A stretch of DNA of 64,000 nucleotides. Origin: Actinomadura luteofluorescens. GTDB lineage: Bacteria; Actinomycetota; Actinomycetes; Streptosporangiales; Streptosporangiaceae. Made by a program: the position numbers and the translations under genes. Positions 45,735 to 54,161 of the stretch are shown piece by piece; the first letter of the stretch is position 1; each line of letters begins with the position of its first letter. The notes below the pieces were generated by a model that was not told the origin of the DNA, ran no database searches, and saw nothing but the letters and a program-made list of their open reading frames with translations. The stretch lies in contig NZ_JACCBA010000001.1 of the NCBI RefSeq assembly GCF_013409365.1, positions 7,688,001 through 7,752,000 of the forward strand, written 5' to 3'.

Positions 45735-46028
45735 ATGGACGAGGTGATGAACATCCTGCTGATCCGCTTCGCGATCATCGTCGCGGGGATCGCGCTGCTG
45801 GCCGTCGCGGTGTTCAGCGTGGCGATCACGCTGAGGCGCCGCGGCCGGCTCGGCCGGGCCCGCGGCCTGGTCGAACCGGCCCTGCGCGCCTGGGCCGACC
45901 GCCCGGCGCCCGGCCCGGGCGCGCGGCGGAGCGGCGGCCGGTCCGAACTCGGCCGGCTCGCCGCCCGCGGCGCCCTGCACTACCTGGACCACCGGACCGG
46001 GCCCCGCCGGGCGGGAGGGGACCGGTGA
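45735..46028 (+). CDS. Small membrane protein divergent from TetR
   Basis: This 97-residue protein has one N-terminal membrane helix (about 7-31) and a basic cytoplasmic tail (LRRRGRLGRARG to the end). It has a strong ribosome site (GGAGGGGGAAGG). Its TGA overlaps the GTG of the next gene. The function is unknown; both are probably induced together with the TetR/acyl-CoA dehydrogenase unit. Confidence 0.72.
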   Translation: MDEVMNILLIRFAIIVAGIALLAVAVFSVAITLRRRGRLGRARGLVEPALRAWADRPAPGPGARRSGGRSELGRLAARGALHYLDHRTGPRRAGGDR

Positions 46029-46174
46029 CCCTCGCCGCCGACGACGCCGATGTGATCATCGACCTGCTGGTGGACCGGCTGATCAAGGGCGGGATCGTCC
46101 TGGCGGCCCTCATCGCGGTCGTGGTGACCCTCACGATCGTCTACCGCAGAACCGGCCCCAAAGACCCGCCCTGA
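46025..46174 (+). CDS. Very small membrane protein (49 aa)
   Basis: The protein has an acidic N terminus (TLAADDADVIIDLLVDRLIK) and one membrane helix (about 22-41) ending YRRTGPKDPP. GTG 46025 overlaps the previous stop. The opposite charge of the two coupled proteins suggests they pair in the membrane. I do not recognise the family. Confidence 0.65.
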   Translation: MTLAADDADVIIDLLVDRLIKGGIVLAALIAVVVTLTIVYRRTGPKDPP

Positions 46175-46219
46175 CCACGGGCCCAGGCGCGGTCACGTAG
46201 TGGGCCGGGACTGTGAGAA

Positions 46220-47473
46220 CTAGCCGAGGGCGTCGGTGACGGCGTCCGCCCACAGGGCGAGCCCGTCGTCGATCTGCTCTCCGGTGACGACCAGCGGCGG
46301 GATCATGCGGACGACGTTGCCGTACGCGCCGCAGGTCAGCAGCAGGAGCCCGCGCTCGGCGGCGGCCCCGTGCGCCCGCGCCGCGGCGGCGGCGTCGGGT
46401 TCGCCGTCCGGCGTGGTGAACTCGCTGGCCTGCATCAGCCCGAGCCCCCGCACGTCGCCGATGGCCGGGTGGTCGGCGGCGACCTTGCGGAGCCCGTCGT
46501 TCAGCCGCGCGCCCTGCACCGCGGAGTTGCCGACCAGGTCCTCGTCGGCGATGACCTGCAGGGTGGCGAGCGCGGCGGCGCACGAGACGGCGTTGCCCCC
46601 GTACGTGCCGCCCTGCGATCCCGGGCGGGCCTTGGCCATCAGCGCCTCCGGCGCCGCGATCGCCGACAGCGGGAAGCCGCTCGCCAGTCCCTTGGCCGTG
46701 ATCAGGACGTCGGGGCGCGCGTCGGAGTGCTCGTGGCCCCAGAACCGGCCGGTGCGCCCGAACCCGGTCTGCACCTCGTCCATGATCAGCAGGATGCCGT
46801 GCCGGTCGGCGCGCTCGCGCAGCCCCTCCAGGAACGCGGGCGGCGCGGGGATGTAGCCGCCCTCGCCGAGGACGGGCTCGACCACGAACGCGGCCGTGTC
46901 GGACGCCGGGCTCGCGGTGACGAGCAGGTAGTCGAGCTCGCGCAGCGCGAACCGCGTGGCCTCCTCCTCCGACCACCCGTACCTGTAGGCCTGCGGGAAC
47001 GGCGCGATCGCGGCGCCCGGCATCAGCGGGCCGATCCCGGCGCGGAACTTCGTGCCCGCCGTGGTGAGCGCGGCGGCGCCCATCGTCCGGCCGTGGAAGG
47101 AGCCGTGGAAGACGACGATGTTCTGCCGGCCGGTGGCGTGCCGCGCCAGCCGGATGGCCGCCTCGACGGCCTCGCTGCCGCTGTTGAGGAAGAACAGCGA
47201 GTCCAGGCCCGCCGGCAGCACCTCGCCGAGCGCCTCGGTCAGCCGCAGCAGCGGCCGGTGCATGACGGTCGTGTACTGGCCGTGGATGAGCGTGCCCACC
47301 TGCCGCTGCGCGGCCTCGACCACGCGCGGGTGGCAGTGGCCGGTGTTGGTGACGCCGATGCCCGCGGTGAAGTCCAGGTGCCGGCGGCCCTCGGCGTCGT
47401 ACAGGTAGACGCCCTCGCCGCGCTCGGCAAGGACGGGGGTGGCCTGCTTGAGCAGGGGAGACAGCGTCGCCAT
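46220..47473 (-). CDS. Class III PLP aminotransferase (4-aminobutyrate type)
   Basis: The 417-residue enzyme has the class III layout: DFTAGIGVTNTGHCHPRVV, FLNSGSEAVEAAIRLAR, FHGSFHGRTMGA, IMDEVQTGFGRTG and the PLP lysine Lys261 in ITAKGLASGFPL. The closest pattern is 4-aminobutyrate/omega-amino-acid:2-oxoglutarate aminotransferase. ATG 47473 follows GGAGGG. A perfect GntR-type palindrome lies 15 bp upstream, making it part of the local catabolic regulon. Confidence 0.9.
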   Translation of the reverse strand: MATLSPLLKQATPVLAERGEGVYLYDAEGRRHLDFTAGIGVTNTGHCHPRVVEAAQRQVGTLIHGQYTTVMHRPLLRLTEALGEVLPAGLDSLFFLNSGSEAVEAAIRLARHATGRQNIVVFHGSFHGRTMGAAALTTAGTKFRAGIGPLMPGAAIAPFPQAYRYGWSEEEATRFALRELDYLLVTASPASDTAAFVVEPVLGEGGYIPAPPAFLEGLRERADRHGILLIMDEVQTGFGRTGRFWGHEHSDARPDVLITAKGLASGFPLSAIAAPEALMAKARPGSQGGTYGGNAVSCAAALATLQVIADEDLVGNSAVQGARLNDGLRKVAADHPAIGDVRGLGLMQASEFTTPDGEPDAAAAARAHGAAAERGLLLLTCGAYGNVVRMIPPLVVTGEQIDDGLALWADAVTDALG

Positions 47474-47487
47474 GGCGTCCCTCCGGT

Positions 47488-47503
47488 AGATTGTCGACAA
47501 TCT
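47488..47503. promoter_or_regulatory. GntR (FCD) operator: AGATTGTCGACAATCT
   Basis: A perfect 16-bp palindrome upstream of the aminotransferase carries the TTGTnnACAA core bound by FCD-type GntR regulators. The same ATTGTnnACAAT core recurs at 50532, tying the two promoters to one regulator, most likely the gene at 47567. Confidence 0.82.
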
Positions 47504-47566
47504 GCAATGTAGGTGGCCCCGGGCCGGTTGTCCAGGGCGGCTCGCGCCGTGTGGCGGCGCCGGAAG

Positions 47567-48226
47567 TTACGACTCGCGGAGGCGGTGGATGGAGTCGGTC
47601 ATGTGCTCCTCGATCAGGGTGAGCAGGTGCTCCTCCTCCCCGTCGCCGATCGCGTCGACGAGCCGCCGGTGCTCCTCGACGAGGTCGGCGGGCTCGGGAT
47701 AGGTGTCCTGCAGCGCGTTCAGGCACATGCGCGTCTCCACCAGCAGCGTGTGCGCCATCCGCTCCAGCCGCGGGCTGCCCGACGAGCTGACCAGCACCTC
47801 GTGGAACGCCTGGTCGGCGTCGCTCATCGCGACCCGGTCGCGCTCGCGGGCGGCGGCCACGAGCGCCTCCAGCGCCTCGGTGAGCCGGGCCACCGCCTCG
47901 CCCCGGTTCCGGTCCATGATCAGGCGGCAGGCCTCGCGCTCGATCGCGAGCCGGGCGAGGTAGACGTCCTCGACGTCCCCCTCGTCCAGGGTGATCACGA
48001 ACAGCCCGCGGTGCGGCTCGCTGACCAGCAGGCCCTCCTGGACGAGCCGCTGCATGGCCTCGCGCAGCGGTCCGCGGCTGATGCCGAGGCGCGCGGCGAG
48101 CTCGGCCTCGCCGAGCTGCGCGCCGGGCTCCAGCGACCCGTACATGATCGCCGAACGCAGCTCGTCCGACACGATCTCCACTGTGGACTTGCGGGGAACA
48201 GGCTCAAGCTCACCCAGTCGGCCCAT
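47567..48226 (-). CDS. GntR family regulator (FadR/FCD subfamily)
   Basis: The 219-residue regulator has a winged helix (about 18-75) with ELRSAIMYGSLEPGAQLGEA, AARLGISRGPLREAMQRL and LVSEPHRGLFV. The FCD helical ligand domain has metal-type Asp/His positions (DQAFHEVLV; VEEHRRLV; IEEHM). The ligand is probably an organic acid from the local pathway. It ends the DUF3830-led operon, so its synthesis falls under the promoter it likely controls. Confidence 0.9.
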   Translation of the reverse strand: MGRLGELEPVPRKSTVEIVSDELRSAIMYGSLEPGAQLGEAELAARLGISRGPLREAMQRLVQEGLLVSEPHRGLFVITLDEGDVEDVYLARLAIEREACRLIMDRNRGEAVARLTEALEALVAAARERDRVAMSDADQAFHEVLVSSSGSPRLERMAHTLLVETRMCLNALQDTYPEPADLVEEHRRLVDAIGDGEEEHLLTLIEEHMTDSIHRLRES

Positions 48227-48247
48227 CGGTTCCCTTTCGTCTTCTTG

Positions 48248-49033
48248 TCATGGCTGCCAGGCATGTCGCCCGTGCGGGAGGACGGCGGCGGGGACGGAGA
48301 ACAGCCGGCCCAGCCCGGTGCGCGGCGGGAGCCCCTCGGGGCCGGACGCGAGCCGCAGCCCCTCCCAGACGCTCACCTGGTTGGCGGTCAGCACCGGCTT
48401 GCCGACCCGCGCCTCCAGCTTGTCGAGCCAGGACACCGTGTGCAGCGCGGTGTCGGGCACCAGCACCGCCTCGGCGTCCGGATGGTCGTTGGCCGCCACG
48501 AAGCTCAGCACCTCGTCGCGGCCGAGGGTGCCGACCTCGGCGGCGGTGACGATGCCCCGGCAGGACAGCGCCACCACCTCGATGCCGGCGTGGGCGAGGA
48601 ACGCGACGAACCGCTCGGCGACGTCGGCCGGATAGGTCGCGGCGACCGCGACCCGGGTCACGCCGAGGGCCCGCGCCGCGTGCACGAACGCGAACGAGGT
48701 GCTGGAGGCGGGCACGCCCGCCGCCTCGCGGACGCTCGCGACCTGCTGCGCGGCGCCGTCCCAGCCGAACACGAAGCTGCCGCTGGTGCACGCCCACACT
48801 GCGGCCTTCACGCCGAGGTCGCGGAGGGCGCGGGCGCCGTCGCCGAGCACGTCGGCGCCGCCGATGTCCAGCAGCGCGTCGACGCGGTGGGCGTCCTCGC
48901 GCATCAGGGTGTGCACGACCGGGAGGCTGACCTCTCCCAGGGCGCGCTCGATGGCGGGGTAGTCGTCCTCGGCGCTGAAGCCGGGGTAGAGGAACCCCGC
49001 GCGCAACCCGTTCTGTGGCATGTGGTCGGCCAT
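48248..49033 (-). CDS. Asp/Glu racemase-like protein missing the second catalytic Cys
   Basis: The roughly 261-residue protein is a paralogue of the next upstream gene, with the maleate-isomerase/Asp-racemase fold. It keeps the first Cys (Cys82 in WACTSGSF), but the second catalytic position reads VLVPDTAL, so Asp194 replaces Cys. It may be a decarboxylase or an altered isomerase, or pair with its sibling. I chose ATG 49033 after AAAGG; ATG 49051 is possible. It lies 21 bp before gntR, in the same operon. Confidence 0.8.
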   Translation of the reverse strand: MADHMPQNGLRAGFLYPGFSAEDDYPAIERALGEVSLPVVHTLMREDAHRVDALLDIGGADVLGDGARALRDLGVKAAVWACTSGSFVFGWDGAAQQVASVREAAGVPASSTSFAFVHAARALGVTRVAVAATYPADVAERFVAFLAHAGIEVVALSCRGIVTAAEVGTLGRDEVLSFVAANDHPDAEAVLVPDTALHTVSWLDKLEARVGKPVLTANQVSVWEGLRLASGPEGLPPRTGLGRLFSVPAAVLPHGRHAWQP

Positions 49034-49056
49034 CCTACCTTTGGGGATCATGGCGG

Positions 49057-49833
49057 CTAGGCCGCGGTGAAGGGAGCGAGCCTGACCAGGGACTGCCCGG
49101 GACCGGACGCCGAACGGCCCATGGCGCGCAGCGCCGAGCACATCGTCACCTGGTTGGCGGTCAGCACCGGCTTGCCGATCATCTGCTCCAGCGGGGCGAT
49201 GATGTCGTAGGTCGGGACGTTGGTGCAGCTGATGAAGACGGCCTCGGCCTCGGGGCAGTCCACCGTCGAGACGGCCGACACGATCTCGCCGTAGCCGACC
49301 TTCCAGATGTGGCTGAGCAGCCCCAGCCCGACCGAGGAGACCACCTCGATGCCGTGCTCGCCGAGGAACGACACGAGCCGCTCGGTGACGGCGTCGATGT
49401 AGGGCGTGACGACCGCGATGCGCCGGGCGCCGAGCAGCCCCAGCGACTCCACCAGGGCGCCGGAGGTCGTCGTCGAGACCGGCGCGCCGGCCCGCAGCAT
49501 CGACTCGTGCAGTTGCAGCTCGCCCGCCTTGCCGCGGATGAAGCTGCCCGAAGCGCACGCGTAGGCGACCGCGAGCGGCTCGGGCGCCAGGACGTCGCGG
49601 GTCGCCTGCCGGACGATCGACTGGTCCGACAGGGCGGAGGCCATCTCCACCGTGACCGGGACCGGCACGTACGGCAGCCGGGTCATGAACAGCGACACGT
49701 CGTCGGGCGTCCAGCGCCACAGCTCCCGGTCGAGGGCGAAGTCGAACGGCGCGACCACCCCGATGCCGTGCTGGGCGAGCAGCTCGGGGCCGACGACCAG
49801 GGAGGGGTCGAATGTCATCTGCGCGGCCGTCAC
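49057..49833 (-). CDS. Asp/Glu racemase / maleate isomerase family protein
   Basis: The roughly 258-residue protein has both family cysteines: Cys93 in AYACASGSF and Cys203 in FISCTNVPTYD, the two-base catalytic pair of maleate cis-trans isomerases and amino-acid racemases. It probably isomerises a dicarboxylate or racemises an acidic compound. GTG 49833 starts one base after the DUF3830 stop; ATG 49818 is an alternative. Confidence 0.85.
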   Translation of the reverse strand: MTAAQMTFDPSLVVGPELLAQHGIGVVAPFDFALDRELWRWTPDDVSLFMTRLPYVPVPVTVEMASALSDQSIVRQATRDVLAPEPLAVAYACASGSFIRGKAGELQLHESMLRAGAPVSTTTSGALVESLGLLGARRIAVVTPYIDAVTERLVSFLGEHGIEVVSSVGLGLLSHIWKVGYGEIVSAVSTVDCPEAEAVFISCTNVPTYDIIAPLEQMIGKPVLTANQVTMCSALRAMGRSASGPGQSLVRLAPFTAA

Positions 49834-49834
49834 T

Positions 49835-50329
49835 CTAGGACTCTGCACGCGCGTAGACGAGGCGCTCGCCGACGCCGCCGGACCGCCACACGTCGTTGCA
49901 CGCCTCGGCCATCCGGTCGAGGCCGTCGACGATCGTGGCGTAGACGTTGCCGGGGACCCAGCCGACGTCCCCGTTCAGCAGCAGGTTGTTGCGGCCGTAG
50001 AAGATCGCGAGGTCGATGACGCCGGGCAGCGCGTGGATGTTCTTCTCCTCCTTGAACTTCCGGTCGAGCATCCCGCCGGGGAAGGAGAAGTAGACGACGT
50101 CGCCCGGGATGGGGGTGACGGTGGGGTTCTCCAGGCCGACCTCCTCCTCGGAGAACCGCTGGACCATCGTGTAGACCTCGTTGCGGGCGTACTTGGCGTG
50201 GTACGCCTCGCCTCCGAGGGGTAGAGCGTTCCAGACGGCCTCGCAGGTCCGCGGCGCGTCCTTCTCAAGAAGTTCGGCGACGCACGACACGCCGCGGCGC
50301 TCCAGAGTGATGGTCATGAGCTTGGGCAT
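49835..50329 (-). CDS. DUF3830 (cyclophilin-like fold) protein
   Basis: The 164-residue protein matches DUF3830: MTITLERRGVSCVAELLE, APRTCEAVWNALPLGGEA, and a conserved PGDVVYFSFPGGMLD. Members sit beside racemase, amidase and hydantoin-type catabolic genes; no reaction is established. ATG 50329 follows GGGGAGGTC. It is the first gene of the minus-strand operon, about 200 bp from the GntR operator. Confidence 0.82.
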   Translation of the reverse strand: MPKLMTITLERRGVSCVAELLEKDAPRTCEAVWNALPLGGEAYHAKYARNEVYTMVQRFSEEEVGLENPTVTPIPGDVVYFSFPGGMLDRKFKEEKNIHALPGVIDLAIFYGRNNLLLNGDVGWVPGNVYATIVDGLDRMAEACNDVWRSGGVGERLVYARAES

Positions 50330-50390
50330 GCTGACCTCCCCGTGGACAGGGGTGGGCGAGAGCGTCGCCACCCGAAGGACTCTCCATGTT

Positions 50391-50425
50391 CGTGGGGGGC
50401 GTCCCCCCACACCCCCGGACGGGGG
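50391..50425 (-). promoter_or_regulatory. Two GC-rich hairpins in the DUF3830 5' leader
   Basis: GTGGGGGG/CCCCCCAC (50392-50399 and 50103-offset partner at 50403-50410) with a 3-nt loop lies next to CCCCCG/CGGGGG (50412-50425). Both would be transcribed in the roughly 200-nt leader between the operator and the DUF3830 start. They may act as an attenuator or RNA stabiliser. No known riboswitch class is recognised. Confidence 0.35.
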
Positions 50426-50531
50426 CTGTTAGAGCGCTCTGGGATCCGTCCTGGCCCTGCTGGGCAGCGGTTGCGACGGTCTTGCAGCACATGTCCCATT
50501 GCGGTGCGCCGGGGCCGCGGTGCACCGCGTT

Positions 50532-50545
50532 GATTGTTGACAATC
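50532..50545. promoter_or_regulatory. GntR (FCD) operator: GATTGT-TG-ACAATC
   Basis: This palindrome, with perfect 6-bp arms, lies between the divergent DUF3830 operon and the D-2-hydroxyacid dehydrogenase/amidase pair. Its ATTGTnnACAAT core matches the site at 47488. One bound regulator could control both directions. Confidence 0.8.
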
Positions 50546-50623
50546 CTACGAACGCTTTCTAGCGTGTCAATGCCTCCCGCCGTTGCCTTCTCGTAAACTC
50601 CGCACACCCCGGAAGTGACGCCG

Positions 50624-51637
50624 ATGGACCCTGCTCTGCCCGCATCCGGTGGCCCGCCTGACGTGGTGGTCCTGCTGGGCGACGTCGATCCGCGCGGCAT
50701 GGAGGAGGCGGAGGGCCTCGCGCGCATCCGTTACGTGCGTGAAACAGAGCTGGCGAAGGCCCTTCCCGGCGCCGACGTCCTGTTCATGTGGGACTTCCTC
50801 TCGGACGCCCTGGCCGGCGCGTGGCCGGAGTCCGGCGGCCCGAGGTGGGTCCACATCGCCAGTGCCGGAGTCGACCGGCTCATGTTCCCCGGCCTCACTC
50901 ACAGTGACACTATTGTCACCAACTCGCGCGGCGTCTTCGACGAGCCGATCGCCGAGTACGTCCTCGGCCTCGTGCTCGCCTTCGCCAAGGACCTGCACAC
51001 CACCCTCCGCCTCCAGGGCGAGCGGCGCTGGCGGCACCGCGAGACCGAGCGGGTCACCGGCTCCCGCGCGCTGGTCGTCGGCACCGGCCCGATCGGCCGC
51101 GCGATCGGCCGCCGGCTGTCGGCGGCGGGCCTGGCCGTCTCCGGCGCCGGGCGCACCGCCCGCGACGCCGACCCGGACCTCGGCGTCGTGCACCCCATGG
51201 AGCGGCTGGGCGAGGCGCTGGCCGAGGCCGACTACGTCGTGCTCGCCGCGCCCCTCACCCCGCAGACCCGGAAGATGATCGACGCGGCGGCGCTGGAGCG
51301 GATGCGGCCGTCCGCGCGGCTCGTCAACGTCGGCCGCGGCGGCCTGGTGGCCGAGGACGACCTCGTCGAGGCGCTGCGCGCGGGGCGGATCGCGGGCGCC
51401 GCGCTCGACGTCTTCGAGGACGAGCCGCTCCCGGCGTCCTCGCCGCTGTGGGACCTGCCGAACGTCATCGTGTCCCCGCACATGTCCGGCGACGTCGTCG
51501 GCTGGCGGGACGAGCTGGTCCGGCTGTTCGCCGACAACCTCGGCCGCTACGTCTCCGGCCGCCCGCTGCGCAACGTCGTGGACAAGCGCCTCGGGTACGT
51601 GGGCTCGGAGCGGGCGGCAACACACCAGAGGGGGTAG
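50624..51637 (+). CDS. D-2-hydroxyacid dehydrogenase (NAD-dependent)
   Basis: The 337-residue enzyme has the Rossmann motif VVGTGPIGRAIGRRL (about 141-155), the substrate Arg in LVNVGRGGLVAEDDL, the acid in DVFEDEPLP and the catalytic His in VIVSPHMSG. It interconverts a 2-oxoacid and a D-2-hydroxyacid. ATG 50624 has GGAAG 8 nt upstream. It lies three bases from the amidase gene and is divergent from the DUF3830 operon. Confidence 0.9.
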   Translation: MDPALPASGGPPDVVVLLGDVDPRGMEEAEGLARIRYVRETELAKALPGADVLFMWDFLSDALAGAWPESGGPRWVHIASAGVDRLMFPGLTHSDTIVTNSRGVFDEPIAEYVLGLVLAFAKDLHTTLRLQGERRWRHRETERVTGSRALVVGTGPIGRAIGRRLSAAGLAVSGAGRTARDADPDLGVVHPMERLGEALAEADYVVLAAPLTPQTRKMIDAAALERMRPSARLVNVGRGGLVAEDDLVEALRAGRIAGAALDVFEDEPLPASSPLWDLPNVIVSPHMSGDVVGWRDELVRLFADNLGRYVSGRPLRNVVDKRLGYVGSERAATHQRG

Positions 51638-51639
51638 CC

Positions 51640-53049
51640 ATGGCCGATGCGGCCGATCTGACCGCGACCGAACTGCTCGCGGAGTACCGGGCGGGGACGC
51701 TGTCCCCGGCCGAGGCCGCCGGGGCCGTCCTCGCCCGGATCGAGCGGGACGACCCGGAGCTCAACGCGTTCTGCCTCCTCGACGAGGAGACCACCCTCGA
51801 CATGGCGCGGGCCGCGACCGAGCGGTGGCGGCGCGGCGCGACGCTCGGGCCGCTGGACGGCGTGCCCGTCTCCATCAAGGACGTCCTGCTCACCCGCGGC
51901 TGGCCGACGCTGCGCGGCTCCAGGACGATCGACCCCGTCGGCCGGTGGGACGAGGACGCGCCGTCCGTCGCCCGCCTGCGCGAGCAGGGCGCGGTGTTCG
52001 TCGGCAAGACGACGACGCCGGAGTTCGCGTGGAAGGGCGTGACCGACAACCCGCTGACCGGCGTCACCCGCAACCCGTGGGATCCCTCCCGCACGCCGGG
52101 CGGGTCGAGCGGCGGCGCGGCGGCGGCGGTGGCGGCGGGCATGGCGCCGCTCGCGCTCGGCACCGACGGCGGCGGCTCGGTGCGCATCCCCGCCGCGTTC
52201 ACCGGCACCTTCACGATCAAGCCGACGTACGGCCGCATCCCGCACTACCCGGCGAGCCCGTTCGGGACGCTCGCGCACACCGGTCCGATGACCAACACGG
52301 TGGCGGACGCGGCGCTGCTGCTCGACGCCGTCTGCGGCGCCGACGGCCGCGACTGGTCGTCGCTGCCGCCGCCGGACGTCGCGTTCGCCGAGGCCGGGGC
52401 CCCCGGCGACGGGCGCGACGACCTGACCGGCCTGCGCGTCGCGTTCAGCCCCGACCTCGGGTTCGCGGAGGTCGATCCCGAGGTCGCGGCGCCGGTCGCG
52501 GCCGCCGCCGGGGTCTTCGCCGAGCTCGGCGCGAAGGTCGAGCAGGTCGACCCCGGCTTCGGGGATCCGGTCGCGGATTTCGAGGTGCTGTGGTTCGCGG
52601 GCGCCGCCAAGGTCGTCGAGCACCTGTCGCCGCGGGAGCGCGAGCTGCTCGATCCCGGCCTGCGGGAGATCTGCGAGCAGGGCGCGCGGTACTCGGCGCT
52701 GGACTACCTGACGGCCACGGCCCGCCGCATGGAGCTCGGGCGGATGATGGGCGTGTTCCACGAGCGCTACGACCTGCTGCTCACCCCGACGACCCCGATC
52801 GCCGCGTTCGAGGCCGGCCTGGAGGTCCCGCCGGGCTCGCCGTCGCCGCGCTGGACGGGCTGGACCCCGTTCACCTACCCGTTCAACATGACCCAGCAGC
52901 CGGCGGCGAGCCTGCCGTGCGGCTTCACCTCCCGCGGCCTGCCCGTCGGCCTCCAGGTCGTCGGCGCCCGGCACGCCGACGCCCTGGTGATGGCCGCGTG
53001 CGCCGCCTACGAGCGGGCGCGGCCGTGGAGGCGGTTCACGGGAAGGTGA
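51640..53049 (+). CDS. Amidase signature family enzyme
   Basis: The 469-residue amidase has the Ser-cisSer-Lys triad: Lys80 in PVSIKDVL, the Ser pair 156-157 in TPGGSSGGAAAAVAAG and the nucleophile Ser180 in GTDGGGSVRIP. It hydrolyses a carboxamide to acid and ammonia. Without GatB/GatC partners, and beside catabolic genes, it is not the Glu-tRNA amidotransferase subunit. Its 3' end overlaps the convergent alcohol dehydrogenase gene by 14 bp. Confidence 0.9.
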   Translation: MADAADLTATELLAEYRAGTLSPAEAAGAVLARIERDDPELNAFCLLDEETTLDMARAATERWRRGATLGPLDGVPVSIKDVLLTRGWPTLRGSRTIDPVGRWDEDAPSVARLREQGAVFVGKTTTPEFAWKGVTDNPLTGVTRNPWDPSRTPGGSSGGAAAAVAAGMAPLALGTDGGGSVRIPAAFTGTFTIKPTYGRIPHYPASPFGTLAHTGPMTNTVADAALLLDAVCGADGRDWSSLPPPDVAFAEAGAPGDGRDDLTGLRVAFSPDLGFAEVDPEVAAPVAAAAGVFAELGAKVEQVDPGFGDPVADFEVLWFAGAAKVVEHLSPRERELLDPGLREICEQGARYSALDYLTATARRMELGRMMGVFHERYDLLLTPTTPIAAFEAGLEVPPGSPSPRWTGWTPFTYPFNMTQQPAASLPCGFTSRGLPVGLQVVGARHADALVMAACAAYERARPWRRFTGR

Positions 53050-54049
53050 TGACGGCGCGGCCCCGGTGGGTGCCCTCGTCCATCGCGGCGAGGACGCCCG
53101 GGGCCTCGTCCAGCGTGACCGGGGTGACCTCGGGGACGATCCCGTGCGCGACCGCGAACGCGAGGGTGTCGCGCAGGTCGTGCGGGGAGCCCGACGGCAC
53201 GCCCAGCACCCGCAGCCGGCCGCTGACCAGGGCCATCGGCGGCACGCTCACGTTCTCGGCGCCCATGCCGAGGTAGAGCAGGGTGCCGTCCGGGCGCAGG
53301 CCGCCGAACGCGGCGAGCCCGGTCGCGGTGTCGGGCGCGGCGTTGACGACGAGGTCGGCGCCGCCCCACGCCCGCAGCGCCTCGGCAGGGTCCCGCTCGT
53401 CGGTCGCGACGAACAGTTCCGCGCCGAGCGCGAGCGCCTCCTTCTCGGCGCGGCGCGACCGCGACACCACGGCGACGCGGGCGCCCATCGCGGCGGCGAA
53501 CCGCTGGGCCATCGTCCCGACGCCGCCGGTGCCGAGCACGGCCACCCTGGACCCGGCGGCGGCCCCGGCCTGCCGGAGACCGTTGAACGCGGTGAGCCCG
53601 GCGCACATCAGCGGCGCGCCGGCGACCGGGTCCAGGCCGTCCGGCAGCGGGGTGGCGAACCCGGCGCGGCCGACGAAGTACTCGGTGTACCCGCCGTCGC
53701 GGTTGACGCCGGTGACCTGCTTGGGCGCGCCCGTGCACAGGATCTGGTCGCCGCGGGCGCACTGGTCGCAGTGGCCGCAGGACCCGTACAGCCAGGCGGC
53801 GCCGACCGGGGTGCCGACCTCGGGCCAGTCGACGCCCTCGCCGAGCGCCGCGACGACGCCGCTGATCTCGTGCCCGGGGACGACGGGGAAGGTTCCGAAC
53901 GGGTAGTGGCCCCGCAGGTGGTTGACCTCGGAGAAGCACATCCCGCAGGCGGTGACCCGCACCAGGATCTCGCCGGGGCCGGGCCTCGGCTCGTCGCGTT
54001 CGACGATCTCCAGCGGTCCGCCCGGGGCGGTGAGCACGGCGCTGCGCAT
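53036..54049 (-). CDS. Zinc-dependent alcohol dehydrogenase
   Basis: The 337-residue medium-chain dehydrogenase has the catalytic zinc ligands Cys38 (ACGMCFSE) and His60-Glu61 (GHEISG). Its four structural-zinc Cys are 91, 94, 97 and 105 (CGHCDQCARGDQILC). The Rossmann site is VAVLGTGGVGTMAQ. ATG 54049 follows GAGAGGGGG. It is probably controlled by the divergent TetR through the repeat at 54121-54144. The substrate is unknown. Confidence 0.9.
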   Translation of the reverse strand: MRSAVLTAPGGPLEIVERDEPRPGPGEILVRVTACGMCFSEVNHLRGHYPFGTFPVVPGHEISGVVAALGEGVDWPEVGTPVGAAWLYGSCGHCDQCARGDQILCTGAPKQVTGVNRDGGYTEYFVGRAGFATPLPDGLDPVAGAPLMCAGLTAFNGLRQAGAAAGSRVAVLGTGGVGTMAQRFAAAMGARVAVVSRSRRAEKEALALGAELFVATDERDPAEALRAWGGADLVVNAAPDTATGLAAFGGLRPDGTLLYLGMGAENVSVPPMALVSGRLRVLGVPSGSPHDLRDTLAFAVAHGIVPEVTPVTLDEAPGVLAAMDEGTHRGRAVITFP

Positions 54050-54120
54050 GGCGGCGCCCCCTCTCGTGTCGTGACGGCCGGCGGGCCGTTCGTAGCATCG
54101 GTATATCAATGACTGTACTC

Positions 54121-54144
54121 ACGCTATAGGTACGAGCATAGCGT
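54121..54144. promoter_or_regulatory. Inverted repeat ACGCTAT-(10)-ATAGCGT, candidate TetR operator
   Basis: Perfect 7-bp arms with a 10-bp spacer lie between the divergent alcohol dehydrogenase and TetR genes, at the expected -35 region of tetR. The spacing of about one and a half turns suits a TetR dimer. Confidence 0.6.
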
Positions 54145-54161
54145 TGCTCGGAAAATTTCTG

